A stretch of DNA of 64,000 nt from Macrostomum hystrix (lineage: Eukaryota > Platyhelminthes > Macrostomidae). Below, in pieces: positions 50,001 to 59,722 of this stretch. Position 1 is the stretch's first letter. Each line of letters begins with the position of its first letter. The DNA lies in assembly GCA_950097015.1 (NCBI GenBank), contig CATNEN010000003.1:9591501-9655500 (forward strand), written 5' to 3'. A program made the translations under genes and the position numbers. The notes beneath the pieces were generated by a model. That model made no database searches, was not told where the DNA came from, and was given only the letters and a program-made list of their open reading frames with translations.

Positions 50001-53000
50001 AAGCAACGGTTTTTTTCAATTTACGAAGTCAACCATTGCTGAAAAAGTAACCGTAATTACTAACGATTATTTGATTAAAATGCGGTGGCATGAAGTACAT
50101 AAAACTATTGACTTATTCATAATTGAATCTGCAGAAATATGGGTGAAAATTCTCTAACCGTATATAGGGACGTTTAGCTGTGAGTGGCATTCAATAGACT
50201 CGAGAGCGACGGGTCTCTAGCCTCGAGACTAACGGGTTTCTAGCCTCGAGACTGACGGGTCTTTAGCCTCGAGAGTGACGGGTCTGTAACTTAGAGAGTG
50301 ACGGGTCTCTAGCATCGAGAGTGACGGGTCTCTAGCATCGAGAGTGACGGGTCTCTAGCATCGAGAGTGACGGGTCTCTAGCATCGAGAGTGACGGGTCT
50401 ATAGCCTCGAGAGTGACGGGTCTGTAACTTAGATAGTGATGGGTCTCTAGCCTCGAGAGTGACGGGTCTCTAGCCTCGAGACTGACGGGTCTTTAGCCTC
50501 GAGAGTGACGGGTTTCTTACATAGAGAGTGACGGGTCTCTAGCCTCGAGACTGACGGGTCTTTAGCCTCGAGAGTGACGGGTCTCTAGCCTCGAGAGTGA
50601 CGGGTTCCTAGCCTCGAGAGTGACGGGTCTCTAGCCTCGAGATTGACGGGTCTCTAGCCTCGAGAGTGAGGGGTCTCTAGCCTCGAGATTGACGGGTCTC
50701 TAGCCTCGAGATTGACGGGTCTCTAGCCTCGAGAGTGACGGGTCTCTAGCCTCGAGAGTGACGGGTCTCTAGCCTCGAGAGTGACGGGTCTCTAGCCTCG
50801 AGAGTGACGGGTCTCTAGCCTCGAGAGTGACGGGTCTCTAGCCTCGAGAGTGACGGGTCTCTAGCCTCGAGAGTGACGGGTCTCTAGCCTCGAGAGTGAC
50901 GGGTCTCTAGCCTCGAGAGTGACGGGTCTCTAGCCTCGAGAGTGACGGGTCTCTAGCCTCGAGAGTGACGGGTCTCTAGCCTCGAGAGTGACGGGTCTCT
51001 AGCCTCGAGAGTGACGGGTCTCTAGCCTCGAGAGTGACGGGTCTGTAACCTTGAGAGTAACACTTTTTTAACTACGAATGCAGTTTGTAAGTCTGCAATA
51101 TCTTGATAAGCTGTCTTCCGCGGCTCTAAATCTGTATACAATCATTGAAGCTTAAAATTAGAATATGTTAACCAAATAAAGATTTCCTGTTGCAACCTAG
51201 AAGCAGATCTCGCATTGGATTAGCATCGGATTACAGAAAAACGCAGTTTACAACTCATCAATTGTTATCAATTCATTTAGTCGGTTGAGCAAACATCTGT
51301 ACAAACAATTCTTGTTGTGCGTGTGTGACAATCGATCAGGTGTAGATTATAGTCAGTGGACCCGAACTGATCAATGCTTTATTCTAGGAGTCTAAGAACG
51401 TCCTGTTCCGCTTAGCTGCCAGCTGCCAGATTACACTGCGGATAAACTGGAGGTAACACGACGAGAGAAGATTTCCGTAAATGCCGACAAGATTGTGCGA
51501 GAATTGGCTTCACTGGGGGAGAATTATTGCGGACTAGCAAGAGTGTGTGGTTGTCTCCAGCAGCTAATTGATGCTAATTAAGCAGAATCTTTGCAGTTCT
51601 AACTTCGACACCCAAAGTTATTTTATTTGAGAGTCATATAGTCAGGCGACTGGAACTATATGGATTCGGGGCAGCGAATTTTGTCATAAAATGCACTTGC
51701 TTTGCACCGCACATCCGGGACTTCCCTAGAAAAGATAATAAACTCTGGACGCAGAGACTTAAAGCACATAAAGTTGGGCAATTAGGACAGTCTGATTCTG
51801 AGTAATAAATTAGAAAGTGTAGCGATAGCAACCAAAACAGCTACGAACCAGCCAAGTTTCCATCATCTTGGAAATATTTTTGCGTGTTTTCTGTTCCTGT
51901 ACAGCAGCTGACTGTACGGGTCTTCTGCAACCGAGGTGGTCAACATCTCGAAGGAAACCTCGGCCAGGACCTGAACGGACAGGCGCAGGGCTTGATACTG
52001 AGGTCAATCGTGACGTCTGGCTGCCGAATGTACGCTGCCGTTGGCCGGGTGGGTGCGTCAGGTTGGTGGCCCCGGAGACTGGAAACATGCTCGCCTCTGC
52101 TCCGGCGTCGACCAGGAAACACCGACCGGTGGCCACGTCGGTTATGAGCAAGAGATTGTTTCTGCCGGCTGTCAAGGCGTTTACTGACGGTCGGGAGCCA
52201 AACTTCTCTTGGAAAAAGCCAGACCGGACTGTCAGCCTCTCCGGGCAGGTGCTGTTGCAGCTTGGCGCAGGTTGAAACTGTCGAGCGGCGGCGACAATAA
52301 CTGGCTGGTTGCGGGTCTCCGAAATCTGCACGCTGGGCCGATGGTCCAGCATGTCGTCCATGAGTTCGGACGGGCGGCGGTCGCCAAGACCGGCCAGTTT
52401 CAGCTCAGTGTTCAGTCATCGCAAACTATCGGTATGAGAGTCGGGCTCCCCAGTGTGGCGATCTCGGCCACGTAAATTAGCTCGTATATTTGAAAAATGA
52501 CAGCAAGCATTTAAAGCAGTGCCAAGACAAGAAATTACGAGTCAAAGCTGTTTGCTAACTTTGATCATTAAGATTGATAGACTAGATTCACAGTCAGTGA
52601 CCCAGATACTCATCCAATAGCTTTGTACATAATCTGTTCAGTCCATTCTAATAGGACATTATTCGATTCTTCATTGTCTAAAAATCAAGTGTTCTTCTTT
52701 CATAAAGACACAAATTTTATCAAATGACTGGACTCCTAATATTTGACGTCGGCATAAACTATTGAAAATCTACCCCAACCTAAATATTTTAGTGAGGGTG
52801 AGTGGGAGAATGGTTAATGCGTTTGCCTTTCGCACTAAGGTCCCTGAGCTCGAGCTCGCGGCGAGGCCACATTAATTTGGGGGCTTGTCGTGCAATTTAC
52901 GCCCTTGAGGGCCAACCTCCAAGGCACAGTGAGATTGTACACTGCCTGACGATGAGAAAGTCAGGGCAGATGTACACACCTGTGTGCATGTGTCAGAATT

Positions 53001-54451
53001 GCCTCCTCGCTGGCTGCGAGTCTAGTGTCACCAAATGTTGTGCCATTGCCCGCAGCCCTCCTGCAATTATCATTATTAAATAATTTAGTTTCTAATCATT
53101 TTTAAACCTGTCTTCGAATATGCTCGTATTTGAAGGGCTCTCGAGGGCTGAGCAATTGAATCACTTCACTCACGCGCATAAGACCCAGCCTGGCGGGGTT
53201 CAGATCCTCAGACCAGAGCTCCGGCCACATGTAGTCAGAACTCTCCGTGTTGTACTCGGTTCTGACGCACATCGTCCGTTTGACATGCGAGCACTCGCTA
53301 GCCAGTAGGCTTTGAAACACGGCTTCGTTGGAAAATTTAGCGTGCACCCCAGCCAGGCAGCGAGCGTTGGCCAGCATGGAGGAGTTGGAATAGACGGTCA
53401 TGTTGAAGCACAGGTGTGGCGTCGAGTTGTCGAATTTAAACACAGGAAGGAACGGTGTGTAGCAACGGCAGTTCTGATAGTACTGCTTGGCTGATACGTA
53501 CAGCTTGCACAGGTTGTAGTCCAGCTTCACCCTACGAGCGGTCTGCAGGGTGGTGCCGTACATTTCTACGTAGACTTCAGTGTTTCGGCAACTTCTCTTC
53601 TCAATTAGGTGATGCGTGACCACTGCTTTGAAGTTGATGTGCTGCGAATGTCCGGGTACTATTAGTATGCCCTCACCGTTTGGCACAGTGTCCGGGTCGT
53701 GCAGGTAAATTCTGGTACCTTGATGGAAATAGGCCGAGTTAAACAGTTTGTACGAATGAAAGTCGTTCAGTATGAAGAAGAACATGGCTTCCAGTTTGTG
53801 CGTGTCATCGGCTAGCGCGGTCAGTCGCTTGATCTGGATGGTGTGGCAAGGTAGGCGGTACCGACCAAACCAGGTGGTGGAAGTGACATGCTCCGGCGCC
53901 AGGTTAAACATCTCAATGTTGTTGTCAATCTGCACATTCAGCGCGATCGCTCGTTGACCGCGATTGTAGCCGACGCGAAGAAACGACCGACGAGTGTCCG
54001 TCTCCCGCTCGGCTAAGCTCATTGTGGACAAGGCCAGGGTGAGGTTTACAAGCAGCATGTCCTCACTCGAGATGCTGCTGGAATTGATTGTCTCCCGATC
54101 GCGAAATAGTCGAAAGAATTCAAACATGACGCTTGAGTTCTGGTACACCGACGCGTTGTCGAGCTTGGCGCGCCAGTTCTTGAGCTGCTCCGGGTCGGAC
54201 AGGCTTACTGGCACCTGATTGCAGAATGTGAAGTCCGGCCAGTCCATATAGTCCGCATTACTAAAGTACGAAGTGAGCATCGGCAATGAGTAATAGTGCT
54301 GCAGAGTGAAGGAGACATTGTATACGAAGGCTAGAAGGCCGCTGATACACAGGGTGGCCCAGAAGATTTCTCCTGGTCGGCTGTGAGCATTAGCTGCGTG
54401 GGCTAGACCGTGGACTGTCGACCTTTGAAACACCTCCTTGAGCTGGTGCAT
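38098..54451 (-). CDS. DEG/ENaC (amiloride-sensitive / peptide-gated type) sodium channel, two exons
   Basis: Predicted 673-aa plasma-membrane cation channel subunit. Exon 1 is 54451-53108 and exon 2 is 38775-38098, joined in phase 0 with a CAG/GT donor and a TTCAG acceptor. The N-terminal cytoplasmic segment carries the family HG gating motif (STVHGL). TM1 spans about residues 30-52 (IFWATLCISGLLAFVYNV). The ectodomain has about eleven cysteines, including the NCRCY pair, and several N-x-S/T sites. Exon 2 carries KVIESPEYPFPQLMSDIGG and TM2 with the selectivity filter G-L-S (about residues 526-528, in LGLYLGLSIVG), then a tail of about 125 residues rich in Arg and Ser. Length and topology match the family. 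The intron is 14.3 kb and packed with minisatellites. The exact ligand or subfamily (FaNaC, ASIC-like or degenerin) cannot be told from the sequence. Confidence 0.9.
38890..39113 (-). mobile_element. tRNA-derived SINE, copy 2
   Basis: On the minus strand it has a tRNA-like head with B-box-like GTTCGATTCCC, a TGTCCTTTAGCAAGACACTT block, the CAGCTGTTAAATGG word, and the CCTTCAGATG end. It lies close to the acceptor of DEG/ENaC exon 2, in the same orientation as the gene. Confidence 0.85.
39178..39545. repeat. 19-nt minisatellite
   Basis: About 15 near-perfect copies of TCTAACAGGTATATTCGTG from 39178 to about 39460. Diverged copies containing TAGAATCGTG and TTCACTCCTT follow. It lies in the DEG/ENaC intron, antisense to that gene. 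Confidence 0.95.
39600..40040. other. Unique intronic sequence
   Basis: No ORF, RNA gene or repeat family was recognised in this stretch of the DEG/ENaC intron. Confidence 0.5.
40044..40440. repeat. 14-nt minisatellite, about 28 copies
   Basis: The unit is AGACAGACACTCAA, with an AGATACTCAA variant that alternates irregularly. It lies in the DEG/ENaC intron. Confidence 0.95.
40460..41050. other. Unique intronic sequence with scattered degenerate repeat words
   Basis: Starts with decayed AGACAGAC copies and ends with words resembling the coming 30-nt array (GGGGAAGAGAGTAGATGTAG). No gene was seen. Confidence 0.5.
41050..45215. repeat. 30-nt minisatellite, about 139 copies, with 750-nt higher-order repeat
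   Basis: The unit is AGTAGTAGATCGAGGAGAAA followed by TAGGGAAGAG. About 25 of 30 plus-strand bases are purines. Characteristic variants (GGGGGAGT, TTGAGG, GAGTTGT, GACGAG) recur in the same order 750 nt apart, at 41761 and 42511, showing a 25-unit segmental duplication. Another block ordering recurs between 43380 and 44200. Because 30 is divisible by three and the unit lacks stops, ORFs up to 1,465 aa appear on both strands; these are treated as artefacts. Confidence 0.97.
45220..46075. other. Unique intronic sequence
   Basis: No coding exon, RNA gene or repeat was recognised between the 30-nt and 19-nt arrays. Confidence 0.5.
46080..46830. repeat. 19-nt purine-rich minisatellite, about 39 copies
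   Basis: The unit is GAGAGTGGAGTAGAGAGGA, with GATAGT and AGCGAGG variants. It is almost pure purine on the plus strand, hence polypyrimidine in the DEG/ENaC pre-mRNA. Confidence 0.95.
46835..47355. other. Unique intronic sequence
   Basis: A short ORF near 47155-47277 exists on the plus strand, but it matches nothing I recognise and could arise by chance. No other feature was seen. Confidence 0.45.
47360..47612. repeat. 20-nt minisatellite, about 12 copies
   Basis: The unit is ATTGGTTCCACATCTATCAG, with a TTTGGTTCCACATCTAACAG variant. Confidence 0.95.
47625..47832. repeat. 22-nt minisatellite, about 9 copies
   Basis: The unit contains CAGGTTTCCGGTTTGGGATT and is directly adjacent to the preceding 20-nt array. 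The two units share no obvious sequence beyond a GGTT word. Confidence 0.95.
47850..48440. other. Unique intronic sequence
   Basis: No gene was recognised. A GC-rich segment at about 48000-48150 stands out from the AT-rich surroundings and may be an old dispersed element, but no family could be assigned. Confidence 0.4.
48445..49222. repeat. 31-nt minisatellite, about 25 copies
   Basis: The unit begins CTGGAATGAGGGTGCAGTAG and continues ACACCTTATCT. Variants (GTAAACACC, CACATTATC) cluster locally. Confidence 0.95.
49225..50185. other. Unique intronic sequence with G-runs
   Basis: No gene was seen. A run of seven G is present near 49687 and a run of nine G near 49768, in an otherwise unremarkable stretch. 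Confidence 0.5.
50190..51060. repeat. 23-nt minisatellite, about 38 copies
   Basis: The unit consists of GAGTGACGGGTCTCTAGCCT plus CGA, so each unit junction forms the palindrome CTCGAG. The right two thirds is nearly homogeneous; the left third is diverged (GCATCGAGAG, AACTTAGAGAG). Confidence 0.95.
51065..51800. other. Unique intronic sequence
   Basis: A plus-strand open stretch of about 60 codons ends near 51580 (contains DYTADKLEVTRREK), but no family was recognised and there is no clear start. It is left unannotated. Confidence 0.4.
51860..52480 (-). pseudogene. Decayed Ty3/gypsy gag-pol fragment (gag end and protease)
   Basis: A minus-strand frame contains a retroviral-type aspartic protease segment, LLLITDVATGRCFLVDAGAE, preceded by a Cys-containing gag tail. 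The catalytic D-T-G is D-A-G here. Downstream coding continuity is lost through a frameshift, since protease-like sequence past this point sits in other frames. No reverse transcriptase follows. It lies in the DEG/ENaC intron, in the same orientation as that gene, and is clearly different in sequence from the intact gypsy element at 59.7 kb. Confidence 0.6.
52795..53085 (+). mobile_element. Probable second SINE family member
   Basis: Begins with a tRNA-like segment (GGGAGAATGGTTAATGCG, A-box-like) followed by a degenerate B-box-like GAGCTCGAGCTCG. The body contains GGGCTTGTCGTGCAATTTAC. It ends in a short A/T tail, ATTATCATTATTAAATAA. It sits about 25 nt inside the intron from the DEG/ENaC exon 1 donor, antisense to the gene. 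The assignment rests on structure only. Confidence 0.45.
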
Positions 54452-54768
54452 TGTAGGTCCTGACTAGAAGTTGTCATGCAGATACCAGTGCTTGAAAGCG
54501 ACTAACTGATGCGAAGTCTTGATGTTAGCCCTGGTGCAATAAAATCGCATCAGATAGTCATAGCAGCTATAGCTAGCTCGTCTGCCATTGGCTGAAACAG
54601 TGCGTTCAATAACCATCGATTTGCACCGGATGAATTTATGATTTGTACAGCCTTACTGGTTGCAAAATTTATATTCTCCATAAGTCCTTGCGTTTTGATT
54701 TTAACAAGAAACTTAGATCTCTAATAACAGTGGTCTCACCAGTTACCCGTCTCTGAAACTTGTCTACA
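54452..54768. promoter_or_regulatory. 5' flank of the DEG/ENaC gene
   Basis: About 320 nt between the presumed start codon and the 20-nt satellite. It must hold the 5' UTR and possibly the promoter, or a further noncoding exon. No core promoter motif could be assigned with confidence. Confidence 0.3.
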
Positions 54769-54769
54769 A

Positions 54770-57330
54770 GACTAACACAAGACGAACATGTTATAACACA
54801 AGACTAACCTGTCTAAAACAAGACTAACCTGTCTAACACAAGACTAACTTGTCTAACACAAGACTAACTTGTCTAACACAAGACTAACTTGTCTAACACA
54901 AGACTAACTTGTCTAACACAAGATTAACTTGTTTAACACAAGATTAACTTGTCTAACACAAGACTAACCTGTCTAACACAAGACTAACCTGTCTAACACA
55001 AGACTAAATTGTCTAACACAAGACTAAACTTGTCTAACACAAGACTAACTTGTCTAACACAAGATTAACTTGTCTAACACAAGATTAACTTGTCTAACAC
55101 AAGATTAACCTGTCTAACACAAGACTAACTTGTCTAACACAAGACTAACTTGTCTAACACAAGACTAACTTGTCTAACACAAGACTAACTTGTCTAACAC
55201 AAGACTAACTTGTCTAACACAAGATTAACTTGTCTAACACAAGATTAACTTGTCTAACACAAGATTAACCTGTCTAACACAAGACTAAATTGTCTAACAC
55301 AAGATTAACTTGTCTAACACAAGATTAACTTGTCTAACACAAGATTAACCTATCTAACACACGACTAACCTGTCTAACACAAGACTAACCTGTCTAACAC
55401 AAGACTAACTTGTCTAACACAAGACTAACCTGTCTAACACAAGACTAAATTGTATGATACAAGACTAAATTGTCTAACAAAAGACTAACTTGTCTAAAAC
55501 AAGACAAACCTGTCTAAAACAAGACTAAATTGTCTAACTCAAGACTAAATTGTCTAACACAAGACTAACTTGTCTAACTCAAGACTAAATTGTCTAACAC
55601 AAGACTAACTTGTCTAACACAAGACTAACTTGTCTAACACAAGATTAAACTTGTCTAACACAAGACTAACTTGTCTAACACAAGACTAACTTGTCTAACA
55701 CAAGATTAACTTGTTTAACACAAGATTAACTTGTCTAACACAAGATTAACCTGTCTAACACAAGACTAACCTGTCTAACACAAGACTAACCTGTCTAACA
55801 CAAGACTAAATTGTCTAACACAAGATTAACTTGTCTAACACAAGATTAACTTGTCTAACACAAGACTAAATTGTCTAACACAAGATTATCTTGTCTAACA
55901 CAAGATTAACTTGTCTAACACAAGATTAACCTATCTAACACAAGACTAACCTGTCTAACACAAGACTAACCTGTCTAACACAAGACTAACTTGTCTAACA
56001 CAAGACTAACCTGTCTAACACAAGACTAACTTGTCTAACACAAGACTAACCTGTCTAACACAAGACTAACTTGTCTAACACAAGATTAAACTTGTCTAAC
56101 ACACGACTAACTTGTCTAACACAAGACTAACTTGTCTAACACAAGACTAACTTGTCTAACACAAGATTAAACTTGTCTAACACAAGACTAAATTGTCTAA
56201 CACAAGACTAACTTGTCTAACACAAGATTAAACTTGTCTAACACAAGACTAACCTGTCTAACACAAGATTAGCTTGTCTGACACAAGACGACCTGTCTAA
56301 AACCTGTCTAAAGCCTGTCTAAAACCTGTCTAAAGCCTAAAACCTGTCTAAGACCTGTCTAAAACAAGACTAAATTGTCTACACAAGACTAACTTGTCTA
56401 ACACAAGACTAACTTGTCTAAAACAAGACTAAATTGTCTAACACAAGACTAACTTGTCTAACACAAGACTAAATTGTCTAACACAAGACTAACTTGTCTA
56501 ACACAAGATTAAACTTGTCTAACACAAGACTAACCTGTCTAACACAAGACTAACTTGTCTAACACAAGACTAACCTGTCTTACACAAGATTAACTTGTCT
56601 AACACAAGATTAAACTTGTCTAACACACGACTAACTTGTCTAACACAAGACTAACTTGTCTAACACAAGACTAACCTGTCTAACACAAGACTAACTTGTC
56701 TAACACAAGACTAACTTGTCTAACACAAGACTAAACTTGTCTAACACAAGACTAACTTGTCTAACACAAGACTAACTTGTCTAACACAAGACTAACTTGT
56801 CTAACACAAGACTAACTTGTCTAACACAAGACTAAACTTGTCTAACACAAGACTAACTTGTCTAACACAAGACTAACTTGTCTAACACAAGACTAAATTG
56901 TCTAACACAAGACTAACTTGTCTAACACAAGACTAAATTGTCTAACACAAGACTAACTTGTCTAACACAAGATTAAACTTGTCTAACACAAGACTAACCT
57001 GTCTAACACAAGACTAACTTGTCTAACACAAGACTAACCTGTCTTACACAAGATTAACTTGTCTAACACAAGATTAAACTTGTCTAACACACGACTAACT
57101 TGTCTAACACAAGACTAACTTGTCTAACACAAGACTAACCTGTCTAACACAAGACTAACTTGTCTAACACAAGACTAACTTGTCTAACACAAGACTAAAC
57201 TTGTCTAACACAAGACTAACTTGTCTAACACAAGACTAACTTGTCTAACACAAGACTAACTTGTCTAACACAAGACTAACTTGTCTAACACAAGACTAAC
57301 TTGTCTAACACAAGACTAACCTGTCCAACG
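54770..57330. repeat. 20-nt hairpin-forming minisatellite, about 128 copies
   Basis: The unit is CTTGTCTAACACAAGACTAA. CTTGT and ACAAG form a perfect 5-bp inverted repeat around CTAAC. Variants (AACCTG, AAATTG, AGATTAA, 21-nt AAACTTG) recur in ordered blocks, indicating segmental duplications. One such block spans about 56395-56870 and is echoed at about 56865-57300. Confidence 0.97.
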
Positions 57331-57334
57331 TCGA

Positions 57335-57775
57335 AAATATATCGACAAGAAAACACGTTGTGCCGTTTGTGCTACTGAACTGCAAGCAAGTAGTATATTT
57401 CGCACTGTCAGTGTTTAATTAATCCGATGTTTTCCTTGTAAGTGAAAGTGAAATGCGAATTATTAGATTCCAAATGATATAAATTTTTTATTCAATTACT
57501 GAATAGCTCAGTCAGTCCTGAAGTGGATTGGGTTCTGTGCTAGTGACAATATCAAGAACTAGTGACGCTTTAACGAGTATTGGCTTCAGTCCTGTGCTGT
57601 AGCTTTTTATTGCCTTGATACATTCGTCTTTCGATTTGAACTTTGACCTCTTTCGATAGAAGCCGAATTGAGTAAGTTTTGCACATAATACAGTTCTATA
57701 ATTTATCTTTTATTATAGCTTTGAATGCGATTAATAGAAACGCAAAACTGACAAGTTCCACTGGTTTAGTTCTCT
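57335..57775. other. Unique intergenic sequence
   Basis: No ORF, RNA gene or repeat was recognised. Confidence 0.5.
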
Positions 57776-57777
57776 AC

Positions 57778-58540
57778 TCACTCCCTTCTCTCTTCACTCA
57801 TCTCCTCTCTTTAATCCTCTACTATCTCCTCTCCTCTCTTATCTCCTCTCCTCTCTCCTCTCATCTTCTCTTTCCTCTTCTCTCTACTCACCTCTCTCAT
57901 TTTCTCTCAACTCTCTCCTCTCTCCTTTGTTTTCTCTCTCCTCTTCTCTCTCCTCTCTCCTCTCCTCTTTCCTCTCCTCTCCTATCTCCCCTCCTGTATT
58001 ATCACCTCTCCTCTCCTCTTTCCTCTCCTCTCCTATCTCCCCTCCTGTACTATCTCCTCTCCTCTCCTCTTTCCTCTCCTCTCCTATCTCCCCTCCTGTA
58101 CTATCACCTCTCCTCTCCTCTTTCCTCTCCTCTCCTATCTCCCCTCCTGTACTATCTCCTCTCCTCTCCTCTTTCCTCTCCTCTCCTATCTCCCCTCCTG
58201 TACTATCTCCCCTCCTCTCCTCTTTCCTCTCCTCTCCTATCTCCCCTCCTGTACTATCTCCTCTCCTCTCCTCTTTCCTCTCCTCTCCTATCTCCCCTCC
58301 TGTACTATCTCCCCTCCTCTCCTCTTTCCTCTCCTCTCCTATCTCCCCTCCTGTACTATCACCTCTCCTCTCTAATCTTTTCTCTCCTCTCCACTCCCCT
58401 CTCCTCTCTCCTCTTCCTTCTTCTTTCCTCTTCCTTCTCCTCTCTCCTCTTCCCTCTCCTCTCTCATCTTATCTCTCCTCTCCTCTCATCTTCTCCTAAC
58501 TCTCTCCTCCCCCTCCTCTCTCTCACTTGTTCACTTGTCT
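57778..58540. repeat. Pyrimidine-rich tract with a 51-nt tandem unit (about 8 copies)
   Basis: The core unit carries TCTCCCCTCCTGTACTATCT and then a run of CTCCT/CTTTCCT words. The marker CTCCTGTA recurs every 51 nt (57991, 58042 and onward to about 58350). Flanks are simple CTCTC sequence. Spurious ORFs with 17-aa periodicity run through it. Confidence 0.95.
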
Positions 58541-58544
58541 ATCT

Positions 58545-58900
58545 GCAGTTATCACTTTCCCGTTACACAATACGAATTCTCAGTCCTAATGACAATTCAA
58601 AGCTTCAGGCAACGCCAACTATAATGGATGACAGGCCTCACACAATGGCGTGAGAAAAAAATCATTTGAAATGTGAGCTTTTTTAAGTCAATAGGTATAG
58701 AACAGAAGGGCAAAAGACAAAAAAACGATGACTTGGCTACTATTCTTGCTTTCATGAGTCTTGTATCCCAGTAAACAAAACTAGTTGCTAGACAATTTTG
58801 ACAATGAATGTAGATATTAATAGCGCACAAAATACATGCGGGACCTTTGTTATTTCATGGAATAGCTGTCTCACCCGCCAGTAACAATCCAAGAGTTATT
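58545..58900. other. Unique intergenic sequence
   Basis: No gene or repeat was recognised between the pyrimidine tract and the SINE. Confidence 0.5.
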
Positions 58901-58904
58901 GTTG

Positions 58905-59142
58905 CTCTTGCAGCGCATCTGAAGGCTGCGTACAGCTGTTCAGTCCACGGACTGGGGGGACGCCACACCCACCCTCAATTATCCCAGCTGATGCTGGTAC
59001 CCATTTAACAGCTGGGTGAACTGAAGCAATGCAGATCGTTAAGTGTCTTGCTAAAGGACACAAATTGTTCCAGTGGAGTCGAGAATCGAACCCCCGACCT
59101 TCAAGTCGTGAGTCCGACGCCCTAACCACTAGGCTACAACCT
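58905..59142 (-). mobile_element. tRNA-derived SINE, copy 3 (most complete)
   Basis: On the minus strand it has a head with TAGCCTAGTGGTTAGGGC and GGTTCGATTC correctly spaced for internal polymerase III boxes. The conserved block TGTCCTTTAGCAAGACACTT follows, then CAGCTGTTAAATGGGTACC, then the CCTTCAGATGCGC end. It is full length relative to copies 1 and 2. Confidence 0.85.
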
Positions 59143-59577
59143 CGATTGGGGGCAGGTGTAATCAATTATTTTTTACTATACACACGGCTCATTTCTAAGT
59201 CGTACTTAGCTATTTCCTAGCTGTCCTTCATATATTTGCAGCGTTTTATCCAAGACAAAACAGATAAGATGTTACTCATTATGAGTTAGAGTCCTAGGGC
59301 TGACAACATATTGCTGTGAGACAAATTGTAACATTGCAGTGTACCGTATTGTCTAAATTAGGTAATCTTCGAGAATATTCTAAGTCAAATCCTTCTATAA
59401 TTTTCTCAGAATTTCTAGAAGTTCTCAAAAGTAAATGTTATATTTCTATTAATCAGCTTGCAGTTAATTATAAGACTCAGATAATACTTTATCGTCACAT
59501 ATTTCGTACTATAGTTATTTCCGAATATTAACTTTGTTATAATGCAATAAAACATTCTAGAATATTCCGTTGGACAC

Positions 59578-59589
59578 TATAAATATAAG
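59578..59589 (+). promoter_or_regulatory. TATA box of the gypsy element (probable 5' LTR promoter)
   Basis: TATAAATATAAG lies about 145 nt upstream of the gag ATG and about 120 nt upstream of the putative primer binding site. This is the place expected for the U3/R promoter of a 5' LTR ending near 59698. Confidence 0.55.
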
Positions 59590-59701
59590 TAGCCAAGGAG
59601 TGCAATCTCCAACCTTCCTCAAGCTCTCGGTCATACGATCGACAAACAACCGAAAAGAACCACCGCCTTTGTTCTCTGATTCATTACGAAAACGTTACAA
59701 C

Positions 59702-59719
59702 TGGTCCGGTGAGGCGACA
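59702..59719 (+). other. Putative primer binding site of the gypsy element
   Basis: TGGTCCGGTGAGGCGACA begins with TGG, complementary to a tRNA CCA end, and follows an ...ACA-like terminus. The tRNA cannot be named from the window. If correct, the leader before gag is only three bases. Confidence 0.45.
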
Positions 59720-59722
59720 AAC

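Noticed and set aside
51415-51583. Plus-strand open stretch of about 60 codons ending in a stop near 51580
   Set aside because: No start codon, no family match and no paired splice sites. The length is compatible with chance.
54770-57330. CRISPR-like array
   Set aside because: The repeats are directly tandem with no unique spacers, and the window is clearly eukaryotic.
57679-58653. Leu/Ser/Pro-rich ORF of 324 aa
   Set aside because: It is a simple pyrimidine-rich tandem repeat with no start context or homology.
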